Source of the DNA: Nymphaea colorata | Lineage: Eukaryota; Streptophyta; Magnoliopsida; Nymphaeales; Nymphaeaceae | Length of the DNA: 64,000 bases | NCBI RefSeq assembly: GCF_008831285.2 | Contig: NW_022204755.1 | Location: forward strand, 62,001 to 126,000 | Direction of reading: 5' to 3' | Shown: positions 11,054-22,199 of the stretch, piece by piece | How positions within the stretch are numbered: the first letter of the stretch is position 1 | Layout: every line of letters begins with the position of its first letter | Program-made: the position numbers and the translations under genes | Notes under the pieces: model-generated | Seen by the model: the letters and a program-made list of their open reading frames with translations, nothing else | Databases searched by the model: none | What the model was told of the DNA's origin: nothing

Positions 11054-11303
11054 TTCTTAAAACTGTGTTAATAACTGTTTTCTTTACACCTATTTTAAAG
11101 CTATAAAATTAAATAGTGGTGTTCCTTGTCACGCATCGTGCTCAGCCTTTCACATACTTATACTCTTTCTGTACAAGGAACACCACTAGTTACAACAGAG
11201 AAGGCTGAGCATGATGAACAAAGCATGGTGCTCAGCCTTCTCTGTTGTGCCTGTTGATTCCATCACAGCCTTTAATTTCTGTTGTGCACACTCTGATACT
11301 CAC
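11033..11303 (+). repeat. 5' LTR of Copia-2
   Basis: It begins TGTTATGAAAAATGAAAACT and ends ACTCACA directly before the primer binding site. The first 90 bp match other LTR copies at 20591 (minus), 29243 (minus) and 33325 (minus). The middle differs: it contains a segment inverted relative to those copies and two hairpins (11114-11188 and 11192-11248). Confidence 0.75.
11114..11248. repeat. Two adjacent perfect inverted repeats inside the LTR
   Basis: First pair: TAGTGGTGTTCCTTGT at 11114-11129 against its reverse complement at 11173-11188. Second pair: ACAACAGAGAAGGCTGAGCA at 11192-11211 against its reverse complement at 11229-11248, with a 17-base loop. Both arms are perfect. Confidence 0.95.
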
Positions 11304-11304
11304 A

Positions 11305-11316
11305 TGGTCTCAGAGC
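11305..11316 (+). promoter_or_regulatory. Primer binding site of Copia-2
   Basis: TGGTCTCAGAGC differs at one base from the initiator Met-tRNA site TGGTATCAGAGC. The gag ATG is two bases further on. Confidence 0.85.
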
Positions 11317-11317
11317 C

Positions 11318-12330
11318 ATGGCGTCGACAGGTAATGCGACAGGTATTGCTTCCAACTCTTCTTCAGCTGGTGGAGCAGAGTCCTCTTATGGTATTGTATT
11401 GGTTTCACAATTAGTGACTAGTGAAAACTACTCAACCGGGAGTCGTGCTATGATAATGGCACTATATGCCAAAAACAAGTTGACCTTTGTTGATGGCAGT
11501 CTTCCCAAACCCAGCGTTGCAGCCCATGAGATCAAGATGTGGAGACGTTGCAATCACATGGACCTTCATGGATTCTTAACTCCATCTCGGAAGAATTATC
11601 AAGCAATGCTATCTACACCACCACAGCTATTGAATTGTGGGCAGACGTAAAGAACCGATTCACAGAAAGCGCAACCCCTCATAAGTACCAGCTCAAATCT
11701 TCCGTCAGTCCTTTGAATCAAGAAAATATATCTGTTGCTCTTTATTTTACAAAACTGAAATCCTACTGGGATAAGCTTTCATCCTACGATGTTCTTTTGG
11801 AATGCTCTTGCGGTGCCTTGATTGTGGTTGCTGAAAAGCAACAAGAAGAGAGTCATTGAATTTCTTATGGGATTGAATGATTCATTCAATGCTATAAGAA
11901 GGCATATTCTTCTTATGGATCCCCTGCCCTCTCTACAAAAGACTTATGCACTGGTCCTTCAAGAGGAGATGCAGAGAGAAGCTCGTCTTCAAAGTAGTGC
12001 TGTCGAGCATGTTGGTATCTCAGCAAGTGCAGATTTGAAGGCCTTCAAAGACCAGCAAAACAAGCACCCACAATACTTCTGCAATTACGGCAAGATTGCT
12101 GGACATCAAAGGAAGGATACTTCAAATTAAATGGTTACCCTCCAAATTTTAAAGGTGGAAAATAGTCGCAAGACAAGGGGACTATTATCAACGCCTCTGT
12201 TGGAGAGAAAACTGATTCCACTGCCTTAATCTCTACCATGCATGGCAAATAGTCCAACAAGGACATTGCTCCAACTGTAACTCAACATGAATATATTCAA
12301 TTAAAACAACTCCTCAAAAATCGATCTGTA
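11318..12330 (+). pseudogene. Copia-2 gag (broken)
   Basis: From the ATG at 11318: MASTGNATGIASNSSS, then VSQLVTSENYSTGSRAMIMA and NKLTFVDGSLPKP, the plant copia gag N-terminus. A frame change near 11600 leads to YTTTAIELWADVKNRFTESA, another near 11850 to RVIEFLMGLNDSFNAIRRHI. The zinc knuckle reads CNYGKIAGHQRKD with the second Cys as Gly, then slips one base so that YFKLNGYPP is in another frame. Two in-frame TAG stops follow, after GGK and after MHGK. The slip and both stops recur in Copia-3. Confidence 0.85.
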
Positions 12331-12803
12331 ACCCAAATAAACTTTGCAGGTATGTCATCCTTCAAACTTGACACCTGGGTAATAGATATTGGTGCTAGTC
12401 ACCACATATCATGCTGCCTTCAATCATTGCTAGATGATACAAAATTAGCTGTTTCATTTTCTATTAGAGTTTCTGACAACAGAACGGTTTATGCTACACA
12501 TGTCCGTAAAGTTGTTTTGTCAGCTTCCATTTTTCTTGAAAACGCGTATTATCTTCCAATTTTGTTTACACCATGCTATATGTGAGCAGATTTATTCAGC
12601 AAACCAAATGTCATTTGATTTTCCCGACTATTGAGTGCTTTGTGCAGGACCCGATCTCCATGACGAGGACTGAGCAGGGTGATTCATCAGGCAGACTCTT
12701 CATTTTCCACTGTGGCTTGTTTACGAAACCCACTCAATTAGATTTTGATGTTCGGCATCTGAGACTTGGGCACCCATCTCGCTCAAAGAATCAAATGCTC
12801 TGA
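12331..12803 (+). pseudogene. Copia-2 protease and pre-integrase region (broken)
   Basis: WVIDIGASHHISCC at about 12376-12417 is the retropepsin active site; the family has D-(S/T)-G-A, here D-I-G-A, so the residue after the catalytic Asp is changed. The frame shifts near 12560, after which VRHLRLGHPS at 12750-12780 marks the GAG-pre-integrase domain. Copia-3 has the same DIGA motif. Confidence 0.85.
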
Positions 12804-12854
12804 AAGCATGACTGTCATTAAGTTGTCAAATACCGTGTTGCTAAACAATCTACA

Positions 12855-13795
12855 GTGACATTCAAATTAAGTGAATATTCTTTTGCTAAACCTTTTGATT
12901 TGCTACATTGTGATGTTTGGGAACCATACCCCCAAGCATCACATACTCGAACACATTACTTTTTGTCTATTATGGATGATTTTTCTAGAGCCATGTGGTT
13001 TTACCTAATGAAGTATAAAATTGAAATAGGTGATTTACTTAAACATTCCATTAACATGAGTGAGCAACAATTCAAAATAGATGTGTTAAAATCATGATAG
13101 ATAGTGGAACCAAGTTCTTCTCAAATGACATAATTTTTTTTCCCGTGATAGAGACATCCTACATCAACATTCATGCCCCTACATGCCTCAACAAAATGGC
13201 GTGGCTTAGAGAAAGCATCGGTACATCTTGAATGTGGCGCGTGGTCTCAAGTTTCAGTTAGGCCTACCCTTAAAATGTTGGGACCTACGTGTATTAACGG
13301 CCACATATTTAATAAATAGGACCCCATAAAAAAAAAATTGACAATCAAACTCGCTTTGAAAAATTATTTAAAAGAAAACCAACTTACAAGCATCAATGTG
13401 TGTTTGGTTGCTTGTATTTTGCTTCCTACCTCAAACCACATGGAAAATTTGATTGCAGGGCTCAACGAGGTGTGTTCATTGGGTATCCTACTGAACAAAA
13501 GGGCTACAAACTACTTGATTTGGAAACAAAAAAAATCGTTAGTAGGGAGGTCTTCAATGAAACAGAATTTCCCATCAAACTCACAAAGGATCAAAGCAAA
13601 GTCTCATATTTTCCAGTTATTCATTTCATATTTGATGACAATCATATACTTGAGAAGAGAAATTCAAGTGAGCAAGGCCTTTGTTCTCGTCAACTGACTG
13701 AAAGGCAAGATGAGGACATGATTACTGATTGCACAAACATTGAACAACCACCCGAAATTGTTTCAGAATCAAGTGGTGAGGCTGAAACAAATTAG
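12855..13795 (+). pseudogene. Copia-2 integrase (catalytic Glu replaced by stop)
   Basis: FAKPFDLLHCDVWEPYP and HYFLSIMDDFSRAMWFYLMK give the first part of the integrase core. Near 13190-13220 the conserved PQQNGVAERKH appears as QQNGVA, stop, RKHR: the catalytic Glu codon is TAG. Then come [16 protein letters not shown] and, in another frame from 13400, MFGCLYFASYLKPHGKFDCR, GVFIGYPTEQKGYKLLDLET and a Ser/Glu-rich spacer where RT would follow. The copy ends there. Confidence 0.85.
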
Positions 13796-13967
13796 ATTCT
13801 ATATCTACGTCATCTTCACTCAAACATGCGAAATCCTTCTTCGTTCTTATTGCTCGGTCACTCTTCACGTTCATTCTTCTCCTACTTTGTCAGCTTTAGT
13901 TGTTTCTCTTTTTCGGTTCTCATTTTTCATTAGATCTTGTTATTCATGTTTTTGTTATTACATCATT

Positions 13968-16900
13968 AGAAGGAAAGAAACATGGGCGGCAAGTGTGATA
14001 TAGCTCACATCTTTGAAGGTATGCTTCATGCTAATAACGTCATATGTCCGCAACGCTGTTTCTCATACCTATATATATATTATGGCCCAAGTGAAAGGTA
14101 GGGGGTCATGAATATGTGTCAATCCCTCCGTCCTGAACCTTGGAGGCAAAGGAAGGAAGAAGCCGTGGCTGCCTGCACCTCTAAGGCCTCGTTACTGAGG
14201 CAGCCAGCTTCTTTTAGTTGTTTCTTCGTCTTATGGTCTGAAGGCAGGGGCAGAGGCAGAGGCAGGTGTAGGACTGTTTCATGCATATTTATATTTATGG
14301 AATAATTACATAGTGTTTTGTTTGGTTCAAAATTCAAAGCATTACTGCCCTTCAGTGAAGGAAGTTTTGGAAATTAAAGAAAAAAGTTCTTACAACCCAA
14401 CAGTTTTGCAAATCCTAACAAAAGGCATTCACAATGGTAGACGCAGCGATGGCTTTGCTAAACAGTGATGAGGAAGAAGAGGAAACATCTTCTCAGTTCA
14501 TATGTATGTGTACATCTCCTGAGTTTCATTTTCTGTTGTTCCCTAGCAGAAGAATTCTTTGGGCGTGCCAATTCGACTGCTCACCAGCAATTACCGGCTT
14601 TTCATAAAAGATAATATGACAGCATCTTCTTGGACCTATCCATGGAGGTGGAGGTAAATCTATGGAGAAGCTTCGTCATCATCAAAGAGGGGCCAGCAAA
14701 GTAAAATTTTCATCATTTAACTTCTCACACATGCTTTCCTTTTCCTTTTCTTCTCTTTTGGTAATTCAATAAGAGGTTGAAACCTCACACCCTTTCCCCC
14801 ATCCCTGTTCAAGGCTGTCGAATGGTTCTTTTCTTCCCTTTAAAATGAGTAGTTTTTCATCGATTCTTCACCACAAAATGATGACATTCATCGTTAGGGT
14901 AGCCATTCTTTTTCTTTCAATTAATTAAATATGAAAGAAGGGCAAGAATGGAGCACAAAACGCTAAGGTAACTGAACCAAATTACTCAAAATGTCAACCA
15001 ATAATTGTATGGCATGGTTATGTCATTCATGAAAGAAAATTAGCCAGTGCAGTCACAGTCTTCCAAATGAAATAGAAATGTATATTGCTTCCTTCTAATT
15101 AATGCTTTATTTTTTTTAGTATCGTTGTTGCCATTTTTTGTAGCTAATTCTCTCCTTTCTTTCAGTCCAGTTGTATAAACAACCACAGAATCACAGTCTT
15201 TCAATTGTTAAAGGTTGTTAATGTCATGTTGTATTTTGGTTCTAAAATGTTTGTTCTTGCTTGTTTGGTAATTACTTTTTTAGAAGAGTACTATAATCTA
15301 TTAAAGAAAACAACTGATAAGAAAATTATCTTTCCCTAATTCATTGTAATTAAAAATATATGAATCCATACTGCCTATATGTGAGTAGAGAGAGAAATAA
15401 GGTTTGATGATGTATATATTGAATTAAATCGGACCATAATACCCAGTCTAGGCCTGCCCGACCTGCCCATTTTTTTCTTTTTTTTACCTGGCCGGCCCTT
15501 AGGTTTGATAGCGGAATAAACTCTACAATATACATTGATTTTCTTTTGGCATATGCAAACGATTCACATCGAAGCCACCCTACTAATTTTTAAATTGCAA
15601 TGTTCTCAGGGAGAGAGAGAGAGAGTGAGAGAGAGAGAGAGAAAGAAATAAAAATTAACATAACATTAACATAAGTCCAACAAAATGTTGAATTTGAAAA
15701 AGTGATTACATCTTAAGATTAGCTCTTAATTCCTGTAAGAAGTTGGAGGTATCACCATTTCCCCATAGGTTACTGGAAATTAACCAGACATCATACAAAA
15801 TAGAGGATGTCATGCACTGAACTAAGACAGTCTCATTCCTATAAATAATATCATTTCTGGAGTTCCAAATGCCCCATACGTAAACAGTCATTCTCTAAAT
15901 GGTACGCCATTTCTTTTTGTTTCTCACTCTAACTGGTCCATGGATCAAGGTTTTGAATTGTAGATATGTTTGTGACTTCAATATGAGGCATAGACCAGGT
16001 AAGCACATAAAGATCTTGAGACACTCGACAAAACCACATCAGGTGAGTGGTAGACCTCAGCACAATAACATAAAGGACACTTGCAAGGTGAAAACCAGAT
16101 CTTGTGAGGTTATTTTGAGTCTTAATGTGGTCCAATAGAATAAATCATGCAAGAATTTGGATCGTCGAGTAGGACCCCCAGCCCAAAGGAGGTAATGAGT
16201 AAACCAGTTCACACCAGTTGGTTGAAGCAAGCTATATGCATGACCTATATAGAAACACCCTTCGCCATCTTGTGCCCATGAAAAAAAGTGCTCTATGAAA
16301 TAAATCCGTCTTTGAAGGGTGAGGGGGAGAGAGTCAAGTCTTTCGAAAAATAAACCTATATCTGAAAGTATGACTATAATTATACCTGCATTCACATCGA
16401 AGCCACCCTGACTTTTTTAGTGGTTCTTCATGCATTTTTTATTGGTTGTTCACTGAACACATCTGCGTACCATTTTATATATTTTTTTCGACATCTGTTA
16501 ACCATTCAATAGTATGCCTATAAACTATCTCTGATTATTCTAATAAAAGAGTATTTTGATTATTTCCAACCCTTGGCATGGTATCTTCTGTTAGGACTTA
16601 ACATATGATGCGTTCTGAAAGTGATCAAATGTTTGTAATTTAATTTTAATTGTTTAGTTGTCTCGGCAACGCACATGCATTTAATTAGTCAGGTTTTAGA
16701 AATAATTGCTCAAAGCACTGGTTTCGATCAGATGGTTTTGTATATCTATTGGTTAAACTTTTTTTTGTCCCATGGCATATTCCATCCGTCGTCTTTTCTC
16801 CCACATACCAAGTCAAAAAACTTTAACATATAATTTTTTTTGTGTTTGGATCGTTTTCCAAGAGTGTCCTGTTGATTTCCTCCCTCAAAGGATTAATATT

Positions 16901-17862
16901 TCCTATTCACAAGAATGCATTCTTAAGTTGTTTGGGTGGCAAAACTCATTTTTTGAGGTAAAAACCGATTCTTCCTTCTAAAACACTGTTTCGTAAGAGT
17001 TTGGATGATGAGAAATGCAAGTTTTACAAAAAATTATTTTTGGAAGAAAATATTTTACCAAAATTAATTAAAACAAAAAACTGTTTTGATTCTATATCCA
17101 AACATACAAATCTGTTTTGCAAAACTAATTAAAAAATAATTTTTAAAAAACTATTTTTCGTTAAATGTTTTTTTGTAGTGTGCCATTAAAACACTAGCAC
17201 ATCTGAGACTGAACGTACTGAAATATTTCTGCAATCTTTCACAAAATTATACAACGTGGCTCGATTCTTGGTCAAATAGTAATTCACCAGTCAACTCTTA
17301 AAGATCAAGAAACGTGCACTCAACTTTTTGGATAAATCTCAACGAGTTGCTTCGGCATGGAAGTCACTAAAATTATAAGGAATAATTTAAACAGTTGCCC
17401 TTTTATTGAAAATTATCCATTTTATTTTTCTCTTCCTTTGTAGATAATTTAGATTGAGATGAGTAATTTTGTAAATAATCCCTTTATTTAATGTCTGATG
17501 CCCCTGCAGCTTCTTAAACCCATTAATATGTAACTCGCTGATTTTCCATTGGCCCGTTCAGTGCCACAGAAATTCAATAGTTGGGAGACAATACTCTTGG
17601 AGTCCAGGCTTTACCTTTTCCTCTTTCAGAATTAGGACTTTCTCCAACACTTCAGCGCTCTACCTTGTCAATTAGAGTGTAATATTTTGCAGCTTTAGTA
17701 GTTTTCATGGAAATCAGACAGAAGAACACTTTCGAGGACTCGCCAGCCCGATCAGTGAGTCTTGAAGGGTCAGTTCAGCTGCACAGCCTCACTTTGGTGA
17801 GCGGGGAGGTTAGTGTAACAGAGAACCTGAGATCGGATGCAAACAATCAGTCGAAGAAGCGG
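13968..17862. repeat. Large direct duplication, copy B (partner 6610-9966)
   Basis: Starts GAAGGAAAGAAACATGGGCG and matches copy A throughout, ending within the small ORF at 17707. It keeps about 600 bp (14393-14997) that copy A lacks. Since copy A's junction there is clean, a deletion in copy A or an insertion in copy B are both possible. No complete gene is inside. Confidence 0.9.
15706..16395 (-). pseudogene. LINE ORF2 C-terminal fragment (copy B, broken)
   Basis: The clearest piece is RNKKKWRTI, stop, RMTVYVWGIWNSRNDIIYRN at about 15935-15830, the typical end of the zf-RVT tail of plant LINE reverse transcriptases. Upstream on the same strand TQNNLTRSGFHLASV and TTHLMWFCRVSQDLYVLT fit the Cys/His part after a frameshift, and SKFLHDLFYWTTLRLKITSQ precedes it. 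The RT core itself is absent, as expected for a 5'-truncated LINE, but no poly(A) tail or target duplication was seen. Confidence 0.55.
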
Positions 17863-17916
17863 AGCATAGACCCTGTGGGTCACTCTAAGGGCAACCTTTT
17901 GGGAACAGCTGCTTAA
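17707..17916 (+). pseudogene. Small ORF, 69 residues, copy B; function unknown
   Basis: Starts MEIRQKNTFEDSPARSVSLE, GSVQLHSLTLVSGEVSVTEN, and continues past the end of the duplication into unrelated sequence (RSIDPVGHSKGNLLGTAA). The homologous frame at 9806-9970 stops earlier. A GT-AG donor (GTGAGC) follows CACTTTG as in copy A. No signal peptide, membrane segment or known domain was seen. Confidence 0.3.
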
Positions 17917-18200
17917 GCCGTTAAGTGTAGGTGCTTTCTAGAGGTTGCAGATAGTTCTTCCTATTTGACCCTAAACTGATCGATCTAGCCAGGTTCAAAC
18001 AAGCTCTACCAGGCCTTCGAGGACCGAGGCCACGCATGTGGCAAAAATATGGGAACGACTTGTGACTAGGGGTGAAAGGCCAAACAGGACCGGATATAGC
18101 TCGTTTTCCTTGAAATTTATTCCAAAAGGAATCTCGGTGCATCGCAAAAGACCCAATCAATAAATAGATTAATATTATATGTCTGAAAGAGAAGTCCACT

Positions 18201-18590
18201 TATGGCTGCACAACAAGTTGAGCCAGCTCGAGCTCGACTCGATCGAACTCACTCATTGAAGCTCAACTTGAACGTGACTTGTTTATTAACGAGTTGAGCT
18301 TGAGTTCAAATGTATGCTCGAAATGTCAAATGAGTTGAGTTTGAGTTGTAAGAACTCAACTCGACTCGACTATACAATAAATATTGAATTATAACGACAA
18401 AAAATCTAAACGAGTAAAATGGTTAACATAAATGAGTTCAGTGAGTCGAGTTTGAGCCCAATGTTGTATCATCGAGTCAAGCTTGAGCTTGTTCTAGAGC
18501 TTGAGTCGAGTTTGACCTCGAGTTTTCTGAGTGAAGTCGACTCAAGCTGACCCAACTAGAGCTCGACTTGACTCGTGCATGCAGCCCTGG
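18201..18590. mobile_element. hAT-like MITE of the CTCGAGCTCGA family
   Basis: The left end GGCTGCACAACAAGTTGAGC and right end GTGCATGCAGCCCTGG are inverted around GGCTGCA. The interior is dense in GAGCTTGAG, CTCGACTCG and similar words. A related, shorter copy is at 59845-60003. A target duplication was not clear. Confidence 0.6.
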
Positions 18591-20290
18591 GTTCAACAGA
18601 TATTACAAAGAACGAAACCCTATTTTTAGGTCTTGGTATGAAACCAAGCCCTGGTCTGCCGAAGCCAATTCAAGCTATAAACGAACAAAAAGGAGAAAAC
18701 TGCAAAATCATTGGAATTTGGGAAATAGTTGGCAAATACAGGGTGTCTAACTCATTAATTATATGTCGGTTGATATCAACTAATTTGAAAGTGAATTTTT
18801 TGTTGTTTTTTTTCTATTTGTAGATAAAAGTTACATAGAAAATATAAATTAATCAAGATCAGAATATGCCTAACGACAGGTTGTGAGCCAAACAGAAAAA
18901 TATATACCATGTTTGAAAAATATATAACATGTTTGAAAAATATATACCAAGTTTGAAACCCAGAAAACCAGCTATGCTTCATGTCTATATTTGTTTCAAC
19001 ATGCGTGATGGTCGATCGAGCAGAAAATTTCATACGATCCTCCCCAATTTTTTGAAAAAATATGATAACAGATATTAAGAAAAATAACTTAGCAAATAGT
19101 ATAACTAAAATGTTTTTGCTGTTTTTCGTAATTAAAAGAGAAACCAATTTTCTAAGACTTTAACTCACTAATATTTCATTTGTGTTTTTTGTAAAAAAAT
19201 CAACATATCTCTCCCCCTCTCTCTCTCCCCCTCTCTCTCGCTGCCCCCCCCTCCAAAAAAAATAATAATAATAAATAAAATCCAATTATGGGCTGTTCAT
19301 TCATTGGTGCACTGTTTGGGATGTCCACTGTACATGAGCATCCACAATCCCTGAAAATGTTGCTGTTGTCTTAAAGATATGCACAATGAGCTAGAATCAA
19401 CAGATTAATTGGCACCATTTTGGGGATTTTGTTCAGACTTGTTAGCAACCGACACACACCATTTTTATTAATGACTTTTCAAAATATTTTTGTAAAAAAC
19501 TTAATAGCTTCAATATTAATTAATTTTGAATAATTTACTGTGGAAATTTAATATCATCCTATGTGTTAATTTCCAATCCAGATACCAATTAACTAAGCTA
19601 AACATGCCAAATTGTTTCGTTCTGACAAAAAGAATAGATGCTTCCATATTTATTCAGAAATTAGTATATAGCTTTTATTGTTCCTTTAAGCACCAAATTA
19701 ATTATATATCTTCAGGGAGTTCTAGACTTAGATATTGCTCTTTCAATATTATGGCAACATATTAGGTTAAAACTAGCTAAGTGATTTACAGGTTCTTAGG
19801 TAACAGATTATGTGCTTTTCACAAGGATAAACAATAGGAATATTTGCAATTATTTGTTGCATTAAGAATAAAATTCACATGAAATGGAGGCACTTTGGGC
19901 GTTACTCTCTTCCACTGTAAAACATGGGGAAACAAATGGAGGCTCCCGAAATGTCTTAATATATTTTAATATAATGTCTAGGAAGAAGAACTTAATATAA
20001 AACATTGGGACTTGTTATATATGCATTGTTTTAATATATTTTAATATAATGTCTAGGAAGAAGAACTTAAATTAATTCACGCATTATTGCACCGCAAACT
20101 ACTCCATACATTAGATGGTCCAAGTAAATAACATGTCTATGATAAACCACAAAATAAGTAACCAACACATAGAGAGTTCAAAATTTTGAGACCCACTTTG
20201 TAAACTTAATTGATTTCCTCCATACCTACCCACTTAGTATTACCTTTTAGTACTGCTTCATCATTTGAACCATTCAGATCCACATTTTAC
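18591..20290. other. No gene seen; small tandem and direct repeats
   Basis: Contents: three 20-bp units AAAAATATATACCATGTTTG at 18896-18955; a CT/C-rich low-complexity tract at about 19207-19250 followed by AAT repeats; and a perfect 40-bp direct repeat at 19956-19995 and 20031-20070. Frames of 60-120 residues here have low-complexity translations with no recognisable domain. Confidence 0.5.
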
Positions 20291-20429
20291 AGGTAACTCA
20301 ATCATTTTCTAGTGCACTATTCTCATTTAAAACATCTCATATTTCATCCTTTAATTTTATTGATTTTTTCGAAGTCAATTAATTGCAAAACGTTGCATTC
20401 TTGGATACATGTTCTATATGAACACCACA

Positions 20430-20591
20430 TTCTTGGATACATGTTACAACACAATCACACCTTCAACCTTCTAGAAACTTCCACATGTGTGACAAGGAAC
20501 ACCATGATTCAATTTTACAGTTTTACAATGGGCGTAAAGAAAACAGAGTTAATAACACGGCTTTAACAATTAGTTTTCATTTTTCATAACA
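20430..20591 (-). repeat. 3' LTR of Copia-3, truncated
   Basis: On the minus strand it starts TGTTATGAAAAATGAAAACT, preceded by the polypurine tract AAGGAGGGG (20592-20600). It matches the LTR copy at 29243 downward for about 140 bp and then diverges near 20440. Beyond it CATTCTTGGATACATGTT occurs twice (from about 20396 and 20428). Confidence 0.75.
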
Positions 20592-21191
20592 CCCCTCCTT
20601 CAAACTGGTGAATGAGGTCTCCAAAACCCAGTTTGAGCTTTTAAAATTTGACTTGATCTTTGACAAGGGACTTGGTGAATAGATCAGCCAGATGTAAGTA
20701 CGATGGAACATAGCTTGTGACAATTGTTCGTTTTTTAATTGCTCACGCACTAGATGGCAGTCGATCTCCCCATGCTTGGTGCTTTCATGTAAAATTGAGC
20801 TCACTGCCATTTGTAATGCTGATCTCATCACAAAGAAGATGCACTGGTGAAGGAGGAGGCACTTGGAGGTCTTTTAGATGACATCTTATCCATATCTCAG
20901 CAGTAGTTGCGCAATATTTTTATTTCAGCTGAGAAGTGAGATACTATGCTCAGTTTTTATGTTTTTCAGAAGATTAGACATTCTCCTAATTAAACATAGT
21001 AACCAGAGATTGATTTTTTGGTGTCTTTCAAGCTCCGTAGTTGGCATCAAAATACGTGGTAAGCTTGAAATTGTCATGTACTGGAAGAAAAATTCCATGA
21101 CCGCGTGAAGTTTGAGATAGCGTAATACTTTATAGCAGATTGTAGTGAGTAGTCGGTTTCTGCATATAGTGGCTAGGAAAGTAAACAGCAA
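20592..21191 (-). pseudogene. Copia-3 RNase H (broken)
   Basis: 20831-20601 reads SALQMAVSSILHESTKHGEI, DCHLVREQL and, after a frame change, a polypeptide end just before the polypurine tract. The family has N-P-x-x-H-E-R-(T/S)-K-H-I-E-x-D-C-H, well matched. 21191-20925 holds the earlier part ([13 protein letters not shown] and a region corresponding to D-A-D-W) with frameshifts. Confidence 0.7.
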
Positions 21192-21506
21192 AAACTATTT
21201 CTGGCCTGGTTATAGTCAGATATATAAGATGCCCCACAAATCTTTGAAATAGTGAAGGATTTTTTAAATCTTATCCATCATTGGCAGCATGGGTTTGACA
21301 AGGTTCCATGCGATCCTCAGATGGCTTGGCATTGAGAAGGCTTAATTCATCAATAATGCCACAAAAAATACTTGCGTTGTGATGAAAATATTCATTTCTT
21401 CCCTTTGCTAAGCTCTAGGCGAAGGAAATATTTTAAGTTGCCCATCTTTCATGCAAAACCTTTTGCCAAGATACATTTGAAGTTTTCTAGGTATTCCATG
21501 TCATTC

Positions 21507-21960
21507 CTAAACAATGAGAGCGTTGATGTACACCAAAATTACCATGAACACCCTTTCTCTTTGATATGCACACAGTGTGTTATCACACTTGGATTGCATA
21601 AAACCATAGCTCACCGCTTCTGATGAGAACTTCAAGAACCTGTTTTGAGGAGCATGTTTCAGCCCAGAGATAAACTTGTTTAGCTTGCACAATTTTGTTT
21701 CTCCTTTTTCACAATAACTAGGAGGCAATGTCATGCAGATTTCTTCATTCAATATCCCGTTTAGAAAGAAGTTATACACATCCATTTGTTGCAGCAGCCA
21801 ATTTCGTTTTGCAGCTATTGCAATCAAACAACAAATAATAACAAGTTCGGCGGCAGCAGCATAGGTCTCATGGAAATCCAAGCCTTCCACTTGTGCATAC
21901 CCTTTGGCCACTAATATGGCTTTGAACCTTTCTATTTCACCATTCACCTTATACTTGATC
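21507..21960 (-). pseudogene. Copia-3 reverse transcriptase (catalytic motif lost)
   Basis: A 146-residue frame reads EIERFKAILVAKGYAQVEGL, DFHETYAAAAELVIICCLIA, RNWLLQQMDVYNFFLNG, ICMTLPPSYCEKGETKLCKL and SYGFMQSKCDNTLCAYQRER, then VFMVILVYINALIV. Where the family has YVDD the sequence is YINA: both catalytic aspartates are replaced. The rest of the palm and fingers is intact for over 140 codons, so the frame decayed late or was recently active in its parent. Confidence 0.9.
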
Positions 21961-22199
21961 CGATAAACTCACTTGCAGCTGATGGGTTTGACATTATTTG
22001 AAGGGGAGACTAGGGTCCAAGTATTGTTTGATTCCACGCCATAATTTCTTCTTGCATGGCTCTTTTCCAATTTGTATGTTGCTCTGCCTGACTAAAGCAT
22101 GAAGGTTTGGTTTTGAGGAAAGTTATTCAACAGGAAGCTTTTAAGAGCAGATGAAAAATGGGAAAAAGACAACTTATGACAAATGATACCTTGTGGAAT

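Larger units (their letters stand above)
11033..13795 (+). mobile_element. Copia-2: Ty1-copia element truncated before RT
   Basis: 5' LTR, primer binding site, gag, protease, pre-integrase and integrase follow in order on the plus strand. The element stops at about 13793, where its closest relative Copia-3 continues into RT. The DNA after that (13796-13967) is unrelated and then copy B of the large duplication begins. No RT, RNase H or 3' LTR is present. The same family as Copia-3. Confidence 0.9.
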
